From NCBI GenBank assembly GCA_031257135.1, contig JAIRPH010000152.1:1-9219 (forward strand): 9,219 nucleotides of DNA, in the 5' to 3' direction. Shown in pieces: positions 1-6,683 of this stretch. Origin of the DNA: Spirochaetaceae bacterium (GTDB taxonomy: Bacteria > Spirochaetota > Spirochaetia > Treponematales > Breznakiellaceae). The translations under genes and the position numbers were made by a program. The first letter of the stretch is position 1, and each line of letters starts with the position of its first letter. A model generated the notes under the pieces. The model was not told the DNA's origin. It made no database searches and saw nothing but the letters and a program-made list of their open reading frames with translations.

Positions 1-275
1 TGTCCCAGCACATTGTTTATCTTGTGAGACCCGGTATGATTCAGGTCTTCCCGTTTGAGGTAAATTTTCGGACCCCCTAAGTCGGCGGTCATTTTTTCGG
101 CGTAATACAACAGCGAAGGACGTCCTGCGTAGTTTTTGAGAAGCCCCTCCAGTTCCGCGTTAAAATCGGGATCGGCTTTGTAGCGTTCATAAGCCTTTTC
201 GAGATTAATGATTTCATTCATGAGGGTTTCCGGGATGTATTGTCCCCCGTAATCGCCAAATCTGCCGTGTTTCAT
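1..275 (-). CDS. trpB: Tryptophan synthase beta chain, N-terminal part (cut by window edge)
   Basis: This is the PLP-dependent beta subunit of cytoplasmic tryptophan synthase, which condenses indole with L-serine to give tryptophan, normally in an alpha2-beta2 complex with TrpA. Ninety-one codons are visible. The N-terminus MKHGRFGDYGGQYIPETLM is typical of the family. It is followed by LLKNYAGRPS near residues 45-54 and by KREDLNHTGSHKINN near 74-88, where Lys85 is the PLP-binding lysine. The ATG at 275 is chosen because the family starts a few residues before the FG(D/E)YGG(Q/M)Y motif. No trpA or other trp gene is in the window, so its operon cannot be judged; the next gene upstream on the same strand is an unrelated lipoprotein. 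There is no Shine-Dalgarno at a usable distance, and a promoter-like sequence abuts the ATG. The C-terminal three quarters lie outside the window. Confidence 0.96.
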   Translation of the reverse strand, partial: MKHGRFGDYGGQYIPETLMNEIINLEKAYERYKADPDFNAELEGLLKNYAGRPSLLYYAEKMTADLGGPKIYLKREDLNHTGSHKINNVLG

Positions 276-281
276 TATTCC

Positions 282-310
282 AGCATACCGGAAACCCGCC
301 GGATAATCAA
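282..310 (-). promoter_or_regulatory. Candidate sigma70 promoter of trpB, possibly leaderless
   Basis: On the minus strand a TTGATT -35 box (310 to 305) and a TATGCT -10 box (287 to 282) are separated by exactly 17 bp. Only six bases, GGAATA, lie between the -10 box and the trpB ATG, so a normal start site would fall on or next to the ATG. This was found by eye; the boxes match 4/6 at both -35 and -10. Confidence 0.42.
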
Positions 311-323
311 CTGGGTATATTTG

Positions 324-363
324 AAAAAAATAACGGGTCTGCCTGATTTTATGACTCAACCCG
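324..363 (-). terminator. Weak candidate terminator after the AT-rich lipoprotein gene
   Basis: On the minus strand CGGGT (363 to 359) can pair with ACCCG (338 to 334) across a 20-nt loop, followed closely by a run of seven T (330 to 324). The stem is only 5 bp and the loop is long, so termination may be inefficient or absent. It sits 40 to 80 nt past the stop codon of the upstream lipoprotein gene. Confidence 0.22.
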
Positions 364-403
364 CGCTTGTTTCCCTCTGTTATAATGCCGCTACAAAAAT
401 ATT

Positions 404-1060
404 TCAGTTATTCTTTGAATACAGCACGAGATCAATATCGCTCATAAAAATAATTGGGATTGGTATTTCGATAAGATAGCCGTCGTACAGATCAAGAACG
501 CTAATTTCTTTTTCTCCGTCCCGAGTTTTAATAGCGGCTCTGTCTATATCTGCAATACACGCTTTATTAACGGTAAGCCGGTATTTTCCCGTAGCTAAAA
601 AAGCGGCCGCCATATCATTATCGCTCACTGAACCAGCATTGCCTCCAAGAGACGCAATATGTATAGTAATATTTTTATCGCTGTATTTAGGAATGAAACT
701 TATATCGTTTTGAGTAATGGCAGTAACCATATTTTTATCCTGATAATCAATGCTCATATCGACTAAATAACCGACATCCATACTGTCATTTACTGTTTTC
801 ACCGAAGCGTTAAATTGATTATATTCTTTTACGTCAATATTATTGCTTTCATCAAATAATTTTTCATAGTCTATATCGCCGGCGCCGGATAGGCCGTTAG
901 CCATTGCAAAGACAACTTTAGAAACCGTAACTTTTATAGTATTCCGATCAATACCGTTACTGTCTTTTGTTATATGCTGAAAAATATCTATGCACCCTGA
1001 AAGAGCGAAGCAGAGCGTAAAAATTATTGCGTAATACGCTTTTTTCCGTATGTTTTTCAT
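404..1060 (-). CDS. Unrecognised lipoprotein, AT-rich gene
   Basis: I do not recognise this 218-residue protein. Its N-terminus is a clear lipoprotein signal: MKNIRKK, then a hydrophobic stretch, then the lipobox LSGC with Cys23 as the predicted lipidation site. The mature part is polar and slightly acidic, with Ile, Asn and Asp enriched and only one other Cys (in NKACIADI), and it shows no membrane segment. Mature positions alternate hydrophobic and polar over long stretches (for example the C-terminal YLIEIPIPIIFMSDIDLVLY), suggesting a beta-rich fold. AAGGAAA at 1065-1071 is a good ribosome binding site about 4 to 5 nt before the ATG. GC content is visibly low (about 27-28% in blocks 661-720 and 781-840, against 63% in 1501-1560 of the neighbouring kinase gene), which fits recent acquisition or weak selection. 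The start and the lipoprotein call are firm; the function is unknown. Confidence 0.85.
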   Translation of the reverse strand: MKNIRKKAYYAIIFTLCFALSGCIDIFQHITKDSNGIDRNTIKVTVSKVVFAMANGLSGAGDIDYEKLFDESNNIDVKEYNQFNASVKTVNDSMDVGYLVDMSIDYQDKNMVTAITQNDISFIPKYSDKNITIHIASLGGNAGSVSDNDMAAAFLATGKYRLTVNKACIADIDRAAIKTRDGEKEISVLDLYDGYLIEIPIPIIFMSDIDLVLYSKNN

Positions 1061-1089
1061 AAAATTTCCTTAACTATAGCTATCATAAT

Positions 1090-1101
1090 CGGCGCGCGCC
1101 G
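1090..1101. repeat. Perfect 12-bp GC palindrome upstream of the lipoprotein gene
   Basis: CGGCGCGCGCCG is fully self-complementary and sits in an otherwise AT-rich 80-bp gap, about 30 bp upstream of the lipoprotein start. On the lipoprotein strand it is followed directly by ATTATGATAG, in which TATGAT could be a -10 box, so the palindrome would lie in the promoter spacer. No T-run follows on either strand at terminator distance, so I do not call it a terminator. An operator role is speculative. Confidence 0.35.
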
Positions 1102-1140
1102 TAAAAACCTTTAAGAAAAAGCCTGCAACGCGAAAAACAA

Positions 1141-3450
1141 TCATGCCGGGGGGAGATATTTTTTTAGTTTTTCCAATATATCCTTTACATCAATGGGTTT
1201 GCCGACGTGATCGTCCATGCCCGCGGCGAGACACTGCTCGATATCCTCCCGAAAAACGTTGGCGGTCATCGCTATAATAGGAATCGACGCGGACATCTCT
1301 CGAATCAGCCGAGTCGCTTCAAAACCGTCCATTTCAGGCATCTGCACATCCATGAAAATCAAATCAAACCGATCAGGATATTTCCGGCACAGTTCAACCG
1401 CCTCCGCGCCGGTAGCCGCGCTGTCAATCTCAAGCAGAGTCGGCTCAAGCAGAGATACTAAAATCTCCCGGTTGATCTCAATATCGTCAACAACCAAAAT
1501 GCGGCGTCCTTTAAAGTTCGCCTGTTCAGGCTCTTCCTTCGGCGGTTCCGGGGTCTGCGGCGTTCCGCGCGGTACCGCGATGGTAAACTCGAAAGTCGAG
1601 CCTTTGCCGGGAGCGGACACAAGCCGGATACTGCCGTTCATCATTTCTACAATCCGTTTGGAAATCACTAAGCCCAGACCGGTGCCGCCGTACTTGCGGG
1701 CGGTGCTGGTTTCAGCCTGTACAAAGGATTCAAACAGCCGGGACTGCTGTTCCGGCGTTATCCCTATGCCTGTGTCAATTACCTGAATCCGCAGGGTACA
1801 CGCGCTGTTCTCCTCGGAAAGCAAGTCCGCGCGAAGCGTAACCGAACCATGATCCGGCGTAAACTTAACCGCATTTGACAGCAGATTAGTAATAACTTGA
1901 GCAATCCGCTGATCGTCGCCTACAAGAAAACGCGGAATCTTCTCGTCAATGACCGCGGAAAAAATTATTTTTTTTTCCTCAATTTTAAATGCGACGACGT
2001 GTATGGTTTTTTCTATCATCCGTTCAAATTCAAAATTTTCCGGAGAAAGCTCAAACTTATTCGCTTCTATCTTGGACATATCGAGAATATCGTTAATTAC
2101 GCCCAGCAGATGCGTTGATGCATCCGCTATCTTTTTAAGCGCGTAATTCTTTTTCTCCGCGGTGTCCGCGGTCATGCCGATAGCGGTCATGCCGATAATA
2201 GCGTTCATCGGCGTCCGAATCTCGTGGCTCATATTGGACAGAAACGCGCTCTTCGCCCGGCTCGCGGCAAGCGCGTCTTCTCTCGCCCGGATGATGTTGA
2301 CCGTCATGTCTCGAATCCGCCGGGCAAGCTCGCCGAACTCGTCGTCCCGGTTAAGCCCGTAAATGCCCCGGCCATCCTCGGAAGACGCGGTTAAACTGTT
2401 CGTCAAACGATCCAGCGGCAGAATAACTAAGGTACTCACAAAAATATTTTTCACTAACGCGTACAAAAGAAAAACCGACAGTAACACTCCTATCAGAGGC
2501 AGAAGGATATTACTGTCAAAAAGCGATTCCGGTTTATAAAACGTAATGACCGACCACTCTGAACGCATAATCGGCGCGACAGCCATGTAGCGATACCGTT
2601 CCGCGGCGAACTCAAACACCTGCGGGTCTGTGCGGACTTTGAAGTACTCGCCGATGCTTCGCAGGTACGGATCAAGAATCGGCTGAAGTTCGTCATGGGG
2701 CATGATTTCATAAATAGACGGCTCCGGTTGTTCGTCGAGAATCAGGGGATCAAAATCCTCGCCGTCTTCGCGGATGAGCGCGCTGTCCATTTTCACCGAA
2801 CCGTCCCGGCCGATAACAAAACTGCGGACATTATCTCTATCGTATTTGCCGAAAAGCGTTTCCAGCACCTGATTAAAATACAGCCCTGAAGCGAAAATCC
2901 CTAAAATGCGCCCTTCCCGGCGAACCTTATAGTTAATCCAGAGGCGTTTCTTATGAAAATACGGCTCTACATCGATGTTCAGATCGTACTCCTGATGGTG
3001 TTCGAGACTCGCAAAATACCAAGCGCTTTGGGGGTCATCCATGCTGAGAGGCGCGTCATAGGGGATGAACTGGTCAAAATCGGTTTTACTGGTAATGGTG
3101 TACGCGTGCATACACCCGTTTATGCCGAAATAAAAATCATTGCCGTACATCATCTCAGTGTAGCTCAACAGTTTTTGGTAAGCCTCAAACTTTTTTTCGC
3201 TGTCATCTTCGTCGGCGAACCATTGCACAAGCTCTTTTGAACCGGCTATCTTGCCTACCAGTTCGATTTCCCTGTTCAGGTAGAGATCAAACTTCTCGAT
3301 AGTTTCCAGCGAATAAAACTGCGCGTATTTTTTAGACATATCCTCAGAGATTTGATCGACAATCACCGCGATCACCGCCGCGACTACCGCGAGAACAGAA
3401 AAAAGAATCAGCAAATTATTGTTGCGGAACCGCCGGGCTATACTTTTCAA
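1141..3450 (-). CDS. Membrane hybrid sensor histidine kinase with Cache-like sensor and C-terminal receiver
   Basis: This inner-membrane hybrid kinase has 769 residues. In order it has a TM helix (about 13-33), an extracytoplasmic sensor (about 35-312) with a Cache-like QSAWYFAS stretch near 141, TM2 (about 314-345), a degenerate HAMP-like linker, a HisKA dimerisation domain (SNMSHEIRTPMN, phospho-accepting His409), and an HATPase (N box with Asn522/Asn526, G1 DTGIGI at 559, G2 GGTGLGL at 588). The receiver domain has the acidic pair Asp655/Asp656, phospho-accepting Asp701 in MDVQMPEMDG, Thr729 and Lys751. All catalytic residues are present. No separate Hpt domain or DNA-binding output is fused or adjacent, so the signal must pass to partners elsewhere. 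The start is TTG at 3450, fixed by AGGAGG five bases upstream. It lies 44 bp downstream of the chemoreceptor gene on the same strand, almost certainly as one operon. The ligand is unknown. Confidence 0.93.
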   Translation of the reverse strand: MKSIARRFRNNNLLILFSVLAVVAAVIAVIVDQISEDMSKKYAQFYSLETIEKFDLYLNREIELVGKIAGSKELVQWFADEDDSEKKFEAYQKLLSYTEMMYGNDFYFGINGCMHAYTITSKTDFDQFIPYDAPLSMDDPQSAWYFASLEHHQEYDLNIDVEPYFHKKRLWINYKVRREGRILGIFASGLYFNQVLETLFGKYDRDNVRSFVIGRDGSVKMDSALIREDGEDFDPLILDEQPEPSIYEIMPHDELQPILDPYLRSIGEYFKVRTDPQVFEFAAERYRYMAVAPIMRSEWSVITFYKPESLFDSNILLPLIGVLLSVFLLYALVKNIFVSTLVILPLDRLTNSLTASSEDGRGIYGLNRDDEFGELARRIRDMTVNIIRAREDALAASRAKSAFLSNMSHEIRTPMNAIIGMTAIGMTADTAEKKNYALKKIADASTHLLGVINDILDMSKIEANKFELSPENFEFERMIEKTIHVVAFKIEEKKIIFSAVIDEKIPRFLVGDDQRIAQVITNLLSNAVKFTPDHGSVTLRADLLSEENSACTLRIQVIDTGIGITPEQQSRLFESFVQAETSTARKYGGTGLGLVISKRIVEMMNGSIRLVSAPGKGSTFEFTIAVPRGTPQTPEPPKEEPEQANFKGRRILVVDDIEINREILVSLLEPTLLEIDSAATGAEAVELCRKYPDRFDLIFMDVQMPEMDGFEATRLIREMSASIPIIAMTANVFREDIEQCLAAGMDDHVGKPIDVKDILEKLKKYLPPA

Positions 3451-3454
3451 ATTT

Positions 3455-3461
3455 GCCTCCT
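3455..3461 (-). promoter_or_regulatory. Strong Shine-Dalgarno fixing the TTG start of the hybrid kinase
   Basis: AGGAGGC on the minus strand leaves five bases (CAAAT) before TTG at 3450. No ATG or GTG in this frame lies at a usable distance, so the kinase starts at TTG. The strong site within the 44-bp intergenic gap supports cotranscription with the chemoreceptor. Confidence 0.75.
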
Positions 3462-3494
3462 ATAAATCATAATTTTCGGCGGATTGTTTTTCAG

Positions 3495-5621
3495 TTACTC
3501 CGCCTTAAATTGAGAAAGCTCCGACTGCAATAGGTCGATGGATCGCTTAGTTTCACTGCTGATAGCGTTGACCTGTAGGACTGTGCCGTTAATTTTTTCC
3601 GCTTCTTTGGACATTTCGTTCATACTGCCTGAAATTTCCGCGGTCACCTGTTCCAATGTCCGACATTCCGCGTCGATTTCTCTGCCTCCCTGCCGCATTT
3701 GAGAGAAGCTCTCTTTGATGGTCCGGGTACGCTCGGTGAGGCGGCTTATGACCTCCAATATCTGCTTGCTCCCGAGGTCCTGCTCTTCCATTGCGCTTCG
3801 GACCGCGCCTTCCTGAACCGATACGGTCTGTACGCCTTGATCGATGGACTCGAACCGTTCCAAAACCGTCCCGGTGGACAGGGATATTTTGTCAATAGAC
3901 TCTTTGATCTGTTTCAGTACGGTGGCGATGGTTTTCGACTGCTTTGAGGAAGATTCCGCGAGTTTGCGGATTTCCTCGGCGACCACCGCGAAGCCTTTCC
4001 CGGATTCGCCTGCGTGGGCGGCTTCGATGGCGGCGTTCATCGAGAGCAGGTTCGTTTGACTCGCAATGTTCGCCATTACCGAGGTAATGCCGATGAGTCC
4101 TTCCGATTCTTTCGCCACATTCTGCATTTCCGCGGCTACGCCGCTCAGTCCGGTTCGTCCGGTTTCAGCCGCGCAGGAAAGGCTTTCCATGTTTTTTGCG
4201 TTATTCACCAGCGTTTTGGTAACGCTGGCGATGTTGGAAACCATTTCCTCAATAGCCGCGGATGATTTGGCGATGTCCTGCGCTTGCGTTTCGATGTGAG
4301 TCCCCAGATTTTCGATGACCTTATCGATATCGCCGACAACTTTAGCGGCTTTACCCACATTCGCCGACTGGGTTTGGGTCTGTTTTTCCACATTGCCGAT
4401 TCTCGCGGTAATTTCTTTGACCGACAAGGCGGTTTCGTTCATATTTTCGGCGAGTTTTCCGCCGATTTCACCGAGTCCCGCGGCTTGCGCCTTCACCTGC
4501 CGGATAAGTTCCTGAATCGAGTCGAGAATTTTGTTGAAGTGGATTCCCATCGCGCCGATTTCGTCGTTACTGTAGATTTTGAGCCGTTTAGTGAGGTCTC
4601 CCTCGCCTTCAGCGATGTCCTTCATACGTTCAGCCACCCGGTTGATGCGCCGGGAAAGCCGGTTCGATACGAGGTAAATGCATCCCGCGCCGGCAATGGC
4701 CGCGGCGGCGATAAACATAACCGCGAAATGAACGAGCTTCATAAGGGGCGCGCGGACCGTTTTTATGTCAGCCATAGCTAAAATAAGGTACTGATTTTTC
4801 GCGGTTCCGACCGTAAAGGGATAGCCTACCCAGATCGAATCTTTGGTGGAAAAGGTTGTCGGCGCGTTTCGGGCGGCTAGGCGGGGAATTATGTCAGCCC
4901 CCGCGTCGGGGAAGGAAGCGCTGTCCCCTTGGGAAAAAGATTTGCCGACCATATCGTCCCGGTAATGGGCGCAGATTACGCCGTCTCCGGCCACGACCGC
5001 GACGTGGCCGGTTTGGTACGGGCGCAGACTCGCCACGTAGGGCTGGAGGGGGGCGATATTTACCTGCATTCCCACAACTCCCGCGACGCTTCCCCCGACT
5101 ACGACGGCGGAACGGACTTCGACAATCAGCGCGTTTTTTCCTTGTATAGTCATGGGTATTGGGAAACTGATAAAATCGTCCTGAGTGGTTTCAGCGAGAA
5201 CCTGCTGGTATCCGGCATACCCGTCGGGGGCGACGTACCCTTTGAGCCGGCTGTAGTAGGGGATGAACTCGTCGTCACTGCCGTCGATAACGCCTTTGCG
5301 CCAAAAAACGTAGACTCCTATCAGGTTTTCATCGGTTTCGATAATGCCTCGGAGCATATCCATGTACTCGGCGCGTCTGACTTCCGGGCTGAGGGACTCG
5401 TATCGGCTCATAATGACGGAAAGCGTTCCCGCTTTATCGAGGTAGGCTTTGTAATACTCCGATACTTTAGCCCCGTAGAGCGCGGACTGGCTGGTCATAT
5501 CCTGTAGGATGACCCTATCCTGCATTGCCGCTCCCTGAAAGAAGAGGACAACTACGATGACCGCTATAAGCGTTATGGTTAAAAGAGAATTAGTAATAGT
5601 AAGCCGGTATTTGAATTTCAT
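3495..5621 (-). CDS. Methyl-accepting chemotaxis protein with large periplasmic dCache-like sensor
   Basis: This is a transmembrane chemoreceptor that signals to CheA/CheW. It has a short cytoplasmic N-terminus (MKFKYRLTI), TM1 at about 10-30, a sensor of some 250 residues with dCache character (YVFWRKGVID near 105, ALIVEVRSAVV near 165, a second lobe with HVAVVAGDGVICAH near 206), TM2 at about 295-319, HAMP at about 320-372 (EGEGDLTKRL, NDEIGAMG), and a long coiled-coil signalling domain. The hairpin tip, IASQTNLLSMNAAIEAAHAGE near 519-539, then GKGFAVVAEEIRKLAE, is the CheA/CheW contact region and is intact. The C-terminus SELSQFKAE lacks a CheR-tethering pentapeptide of the NWETF type. I prefer ATG at 5621; a TTG immediately before it, at 5624, is possible. 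Neither has a normal Shine-Dalgarno. It is cotranscribed with the hybrid kinase downstream. The ligand is not predictable from what I can see. Confidence 0.95.
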   Translation of the reverse strand: MKFKYRLTITNSLLTITLIAVIVVVLFFQGAAMQDRVILQDMTSQSALYGAKVSEYYKAYLDKAGTLSVIMSRYESLSPEVRRAEYMDMLRGIIETDENLIGVYVFWRKGVIDGSDDEFIPYYSRLKGYVAPDGYAGYQQVLAETTQDDFISFPIPMTIQGKNALIVEVRSAVVVGGSVAGVVGMQVNIAPLQPYVASLRPYQTGHVAVVAGDGVICAHYRDDMVGKSFSQGDSASFPDAGADIIPRLAARNAPTTFSTKDSIWVGYPFTVGTAKNQYLILAMADIKTVRAPLMKLVHFAVMFIAAAAIAGAGCIYLVSNRLSRRINRVAERMKDIAEGEGDLTKRLKIYSNDEIGAMGIHFNKILDSIQELIRQVKAQAAGLGEIGGKLAENMNETALSVKEITARIGNVEKQTQTQSANVGKAAKVVGDIDKVIENLGTHIETQAQDIAKSSAAIEEMVSNIASVTKTLVNNAKNMESLSCAAETGRTGLSGVAAEMQNVAKESEGLIGITSVMANIASQTNLLSMNAAIEAAHAGESGKGFAVVAEEIRKLAESSSKQSKTIATVLKQIKESIDKISLSTGTVLERFESIDQGVQTVSVQEGAVRSAMEEQDLGSKQILEVISRLTERTRTIKESFSQMRQGGREIDAECRTLEQVTAEISGSMNEMSKEAEKINGTVLQVNAISSETKRSIDLLQSELSQFKAE

Positions 5622-5680
5622 CAAAAAATCAGCCGCAGAACCCCCCTAACGGTAGACGGGGCGGAATCGGCGTTCTCCTT

Positions 5681-5764
5681 TTACAAAAGATTACCTTTGT
5701 CCGAGCTTCCGAGGGTCTTTCCGCTTTGCTGTAGGGTATTGATGCTTGACTCTCTCTCAAACAT
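5681..5764 (-). CDS. Candidate 27-residue leader peptide of the chemoreceptor operon
   Basis: An ATG-to-TAA ORF of 27 codons runs through the chemoreceptor leader. The peptide begins MFERESSINTLQQSGK and ends SSDKGNLL; it is hydrophilic, with no signal peptide or membrane segment. It has no Shine-Dalgarno, but its ATG sits nine bases after a -10 box, so it could be read from a leaderless mRNA. Its stop codon overlaps a TTTTGTAAAAGGAG sequence that looks like a ribosome binding site yet has no standard start codon at the right distance. It is not in frame with the chemoreceptor, which begins 59 bp further on. Composition is protein-like, but a 27-codon ORF can occur by chance, so this is tentative. 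Confidence 0.3.
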   Translation of the reverse strand: MFERESSINTLQQSGKTLGSSDKGNLL

Positions 5765-5773
5765 GGTATTTGA

Positions 5774-5802
5774 AATATTACTTATTTTATTAGTTTAGTC
5801 AA
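5774..5802 (-). promoter_or_regulatory. Candidate sigma70 promoter of the chemoreceptor-kinase operon
   Basis: On the minus strand TTGACT (5802 to 5797) is followed after 17 bp of AT-rich spacer by AATATT (5779 to 5774). The -35 box matches 5 of 6 and the -10 box 4 of 6. Transcription would start near 5766, giving the chemoreceptor a leader of about 145 nt that contains the candidate small ORF. Confidence 0.45.
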
Positions 5803-5876
5803 TATACCGACAGCGGGGCTACAGGAGCTTTCTCAAGGCGCCAGCCGAGATCGAGACGAAATATAATCGGTTAGTA

Positions 5877-5905
5877 TTGCCAATGCCGCCTATTTTTAGT
5901 ATATT
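5877..5905 (+). promoter_or_regulatory. Candidate sigma70 promoter of the paralogous gene pair
   Basis: TTGCCA (5877-5882), a 17-bp spacer and TATATT (5900-5905) form a good sigma70-like promoter. The expected start near 5912 gives a leader of about 35 nt that includes AAGGAG at 5929-5934. That Shine-Dalgarno is 13 bases from the ATG, longer than usual. Confidence 0.5.
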
Positions 5906-5947
5906 GTATGAGAATGATATTCTAAGTCAAGGAGATAGTCTAGGTCT

Positions 5948-6673
5948 ATGGAAGAAGACATTAAAGAAAAAGAAAGTAGCGTCCTATGGTACAACATTCT
6001 AAACGCCGCGCTGAAAATTCCCGGAGCCAGAGTAGACAGAAAAGAATTTCTGACCAAAGGCTTGAGCGGATGCAGTCAAGAAGAAATCGCAAAAGTCCTT
6101 GATATTGGACCGGGAAAGGCGGGGGTTCCTCTTGAGGCTTTGGATAAAGCCGCGGACGCGGAAATCCGAAATCATACCGGCATCGTAACGGGGACTTCTT
6201 TCCTTGCGGGACTGCCCGGGGGGATCGCTATGGCGGGAACCATACCGGCGGATATAGCCCAGTATTATTGGCACGTAATCGTCATAGCCCAGAAACTGGC
6301 GTATATCTACGGCTGGCCCAATCTGCAAGGGGAGAATAACGACGACTTCCTCGCCGTACTAACCGTATTTATCGGCATTATGAGCGGCGCGCAGGAAGCC
6401 CGGGACGTCATAAAGTCCATGGCCCAATCCTTGTCTCAGGAATCAAGCAAGACCCTCTCCAACAGCGTGCTGACCAGAGTCGGACTGCCCCAAATAGCCC
6501 GGCAAGTTGCGAGAGTCCTGGGAGCGCACTTGGCAAAGCAGGGACTCGCCAAAGGTCTCGGCAAGATAATCCCCTTAATCGGCGGAGCCATATCCGGAGC
6601 GGTGACCATCGCAACCTATTTGCCTATGGCAAATACCTTAAAAAACACGCTTAGAGAAGATATCATCAAATAA
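5948..6673 (+). CDS. Uncharacterised EcsC-like protein, copy 1 of a tandem pair
   Basis: This 241-residue protein is not one I can name with certainty. Its shape recalls EcsC-like proteins: a hydrophobic, Gly-rich centre with a PA(D)-x-A-Q motif leading into an amphipathic helix ending in YGW. Visible parts are a charged N-terminus, a WYNILNAALKIPG helix with VDRKEFL (14-35), a core at 67-124 (KAADAEIRNHTGIVT, FLAGLPGGIAMAGTIPAD, QYYWHVIVIAQKLAYIYGWP), a helix LAVLTVFIGIMSGA (135-148), and a glycine-rich C-terminal hydrophobic segment KIIPLIGGAISGAVTIATYLP (206-226) before a short charged tail. There is no signal peptide. Membrane association from the cytoplasmic side is likely but inferred. 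It shares an operon with its paralog, which starts 10 bp after its stop codon. The ATG at 5948 is chosen because copy 2 aligns from its own first codon. The biochemical role is unknown. Confidence 0.85.
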   Translation: MEEDIKEKESSVLWYNILNAALKIPGARVDRKEFLTKGLSGCSQEEIAKVLDIGPGKAGVPLEALDKAADAEIRNHTGIVTGTSFLAGLPGGIAMAGTIPADIAQYYWHVIVIAQKLAYIYGWPNLQGENNDDFLAVLTVFIGIMSGAQEARDVIKSMAQSLSQESSKTLSNSVLTRVGLPQIARQVARVLGAHLAKQGLAKGLGKIIPLIGGAISGAVTIATYLPMANTLKNTLREDIIK

Positions 6674-6683
6674 GGAGCATCCC

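Larger units (their letters stand above)
5625..5947. other. Divergent 323-bp intergenic spacer
   Basis: This spacer separates the leftward chemoreceptor-kinase operon from the rightward paralogous pair. It holds the leftward promoter (5774-5802), a candidate small ORF in the leftward transcript (5681-5764), an isolated AAAAGGAG motif on the minus strand (5676-5683), and the rightward promoter (5877-5905). The two promoters point away from each other across about 75 bp. In the stretch 5803-5876 I see nothing definite. Confidence 0.7.

Noticed and set aside
224..297. 10-bp inverted repeat GGGTTTCCGG / CCGGAAACCC around the trpB start
   Set aside because: One arm is inside trpB codons for a conserved PET motif and the loop is 54 bp; most likely chance.
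381..386. Perfect TATAAT on the plus strand
   Set aside because: No -35 box at 16 to 18 bp and no plus-strand gene follows; the small open frame there has no coding features.
1090..1101. Palindrome as terminator of the hybrid kinase operon
   Set aside because: No T-run follows on the minus strand and the palindrome leaves no proper loop; I see no convincing terminator after the kinase gene.
1217..1786. Long antisense open frames over the kinase gene (also over the chemoreceptor at 4284-4781 and 4929-5507)
   Set aside because: They are complementary to well-supported domains, lack ribosome binding sites, and their residues are rich in Ser/Arg/Pro as expected from reverse reading of GC-rich coding DNA.
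5625..5766. c-di-GMP (GEMM) or glycine riboswitch in the chemoreceptor leader
   Set aside because: A GCAAAGC stretch and a GAAAG loop-like piece recall parts of those classes, but the remaining conserved segments and their order are missing.
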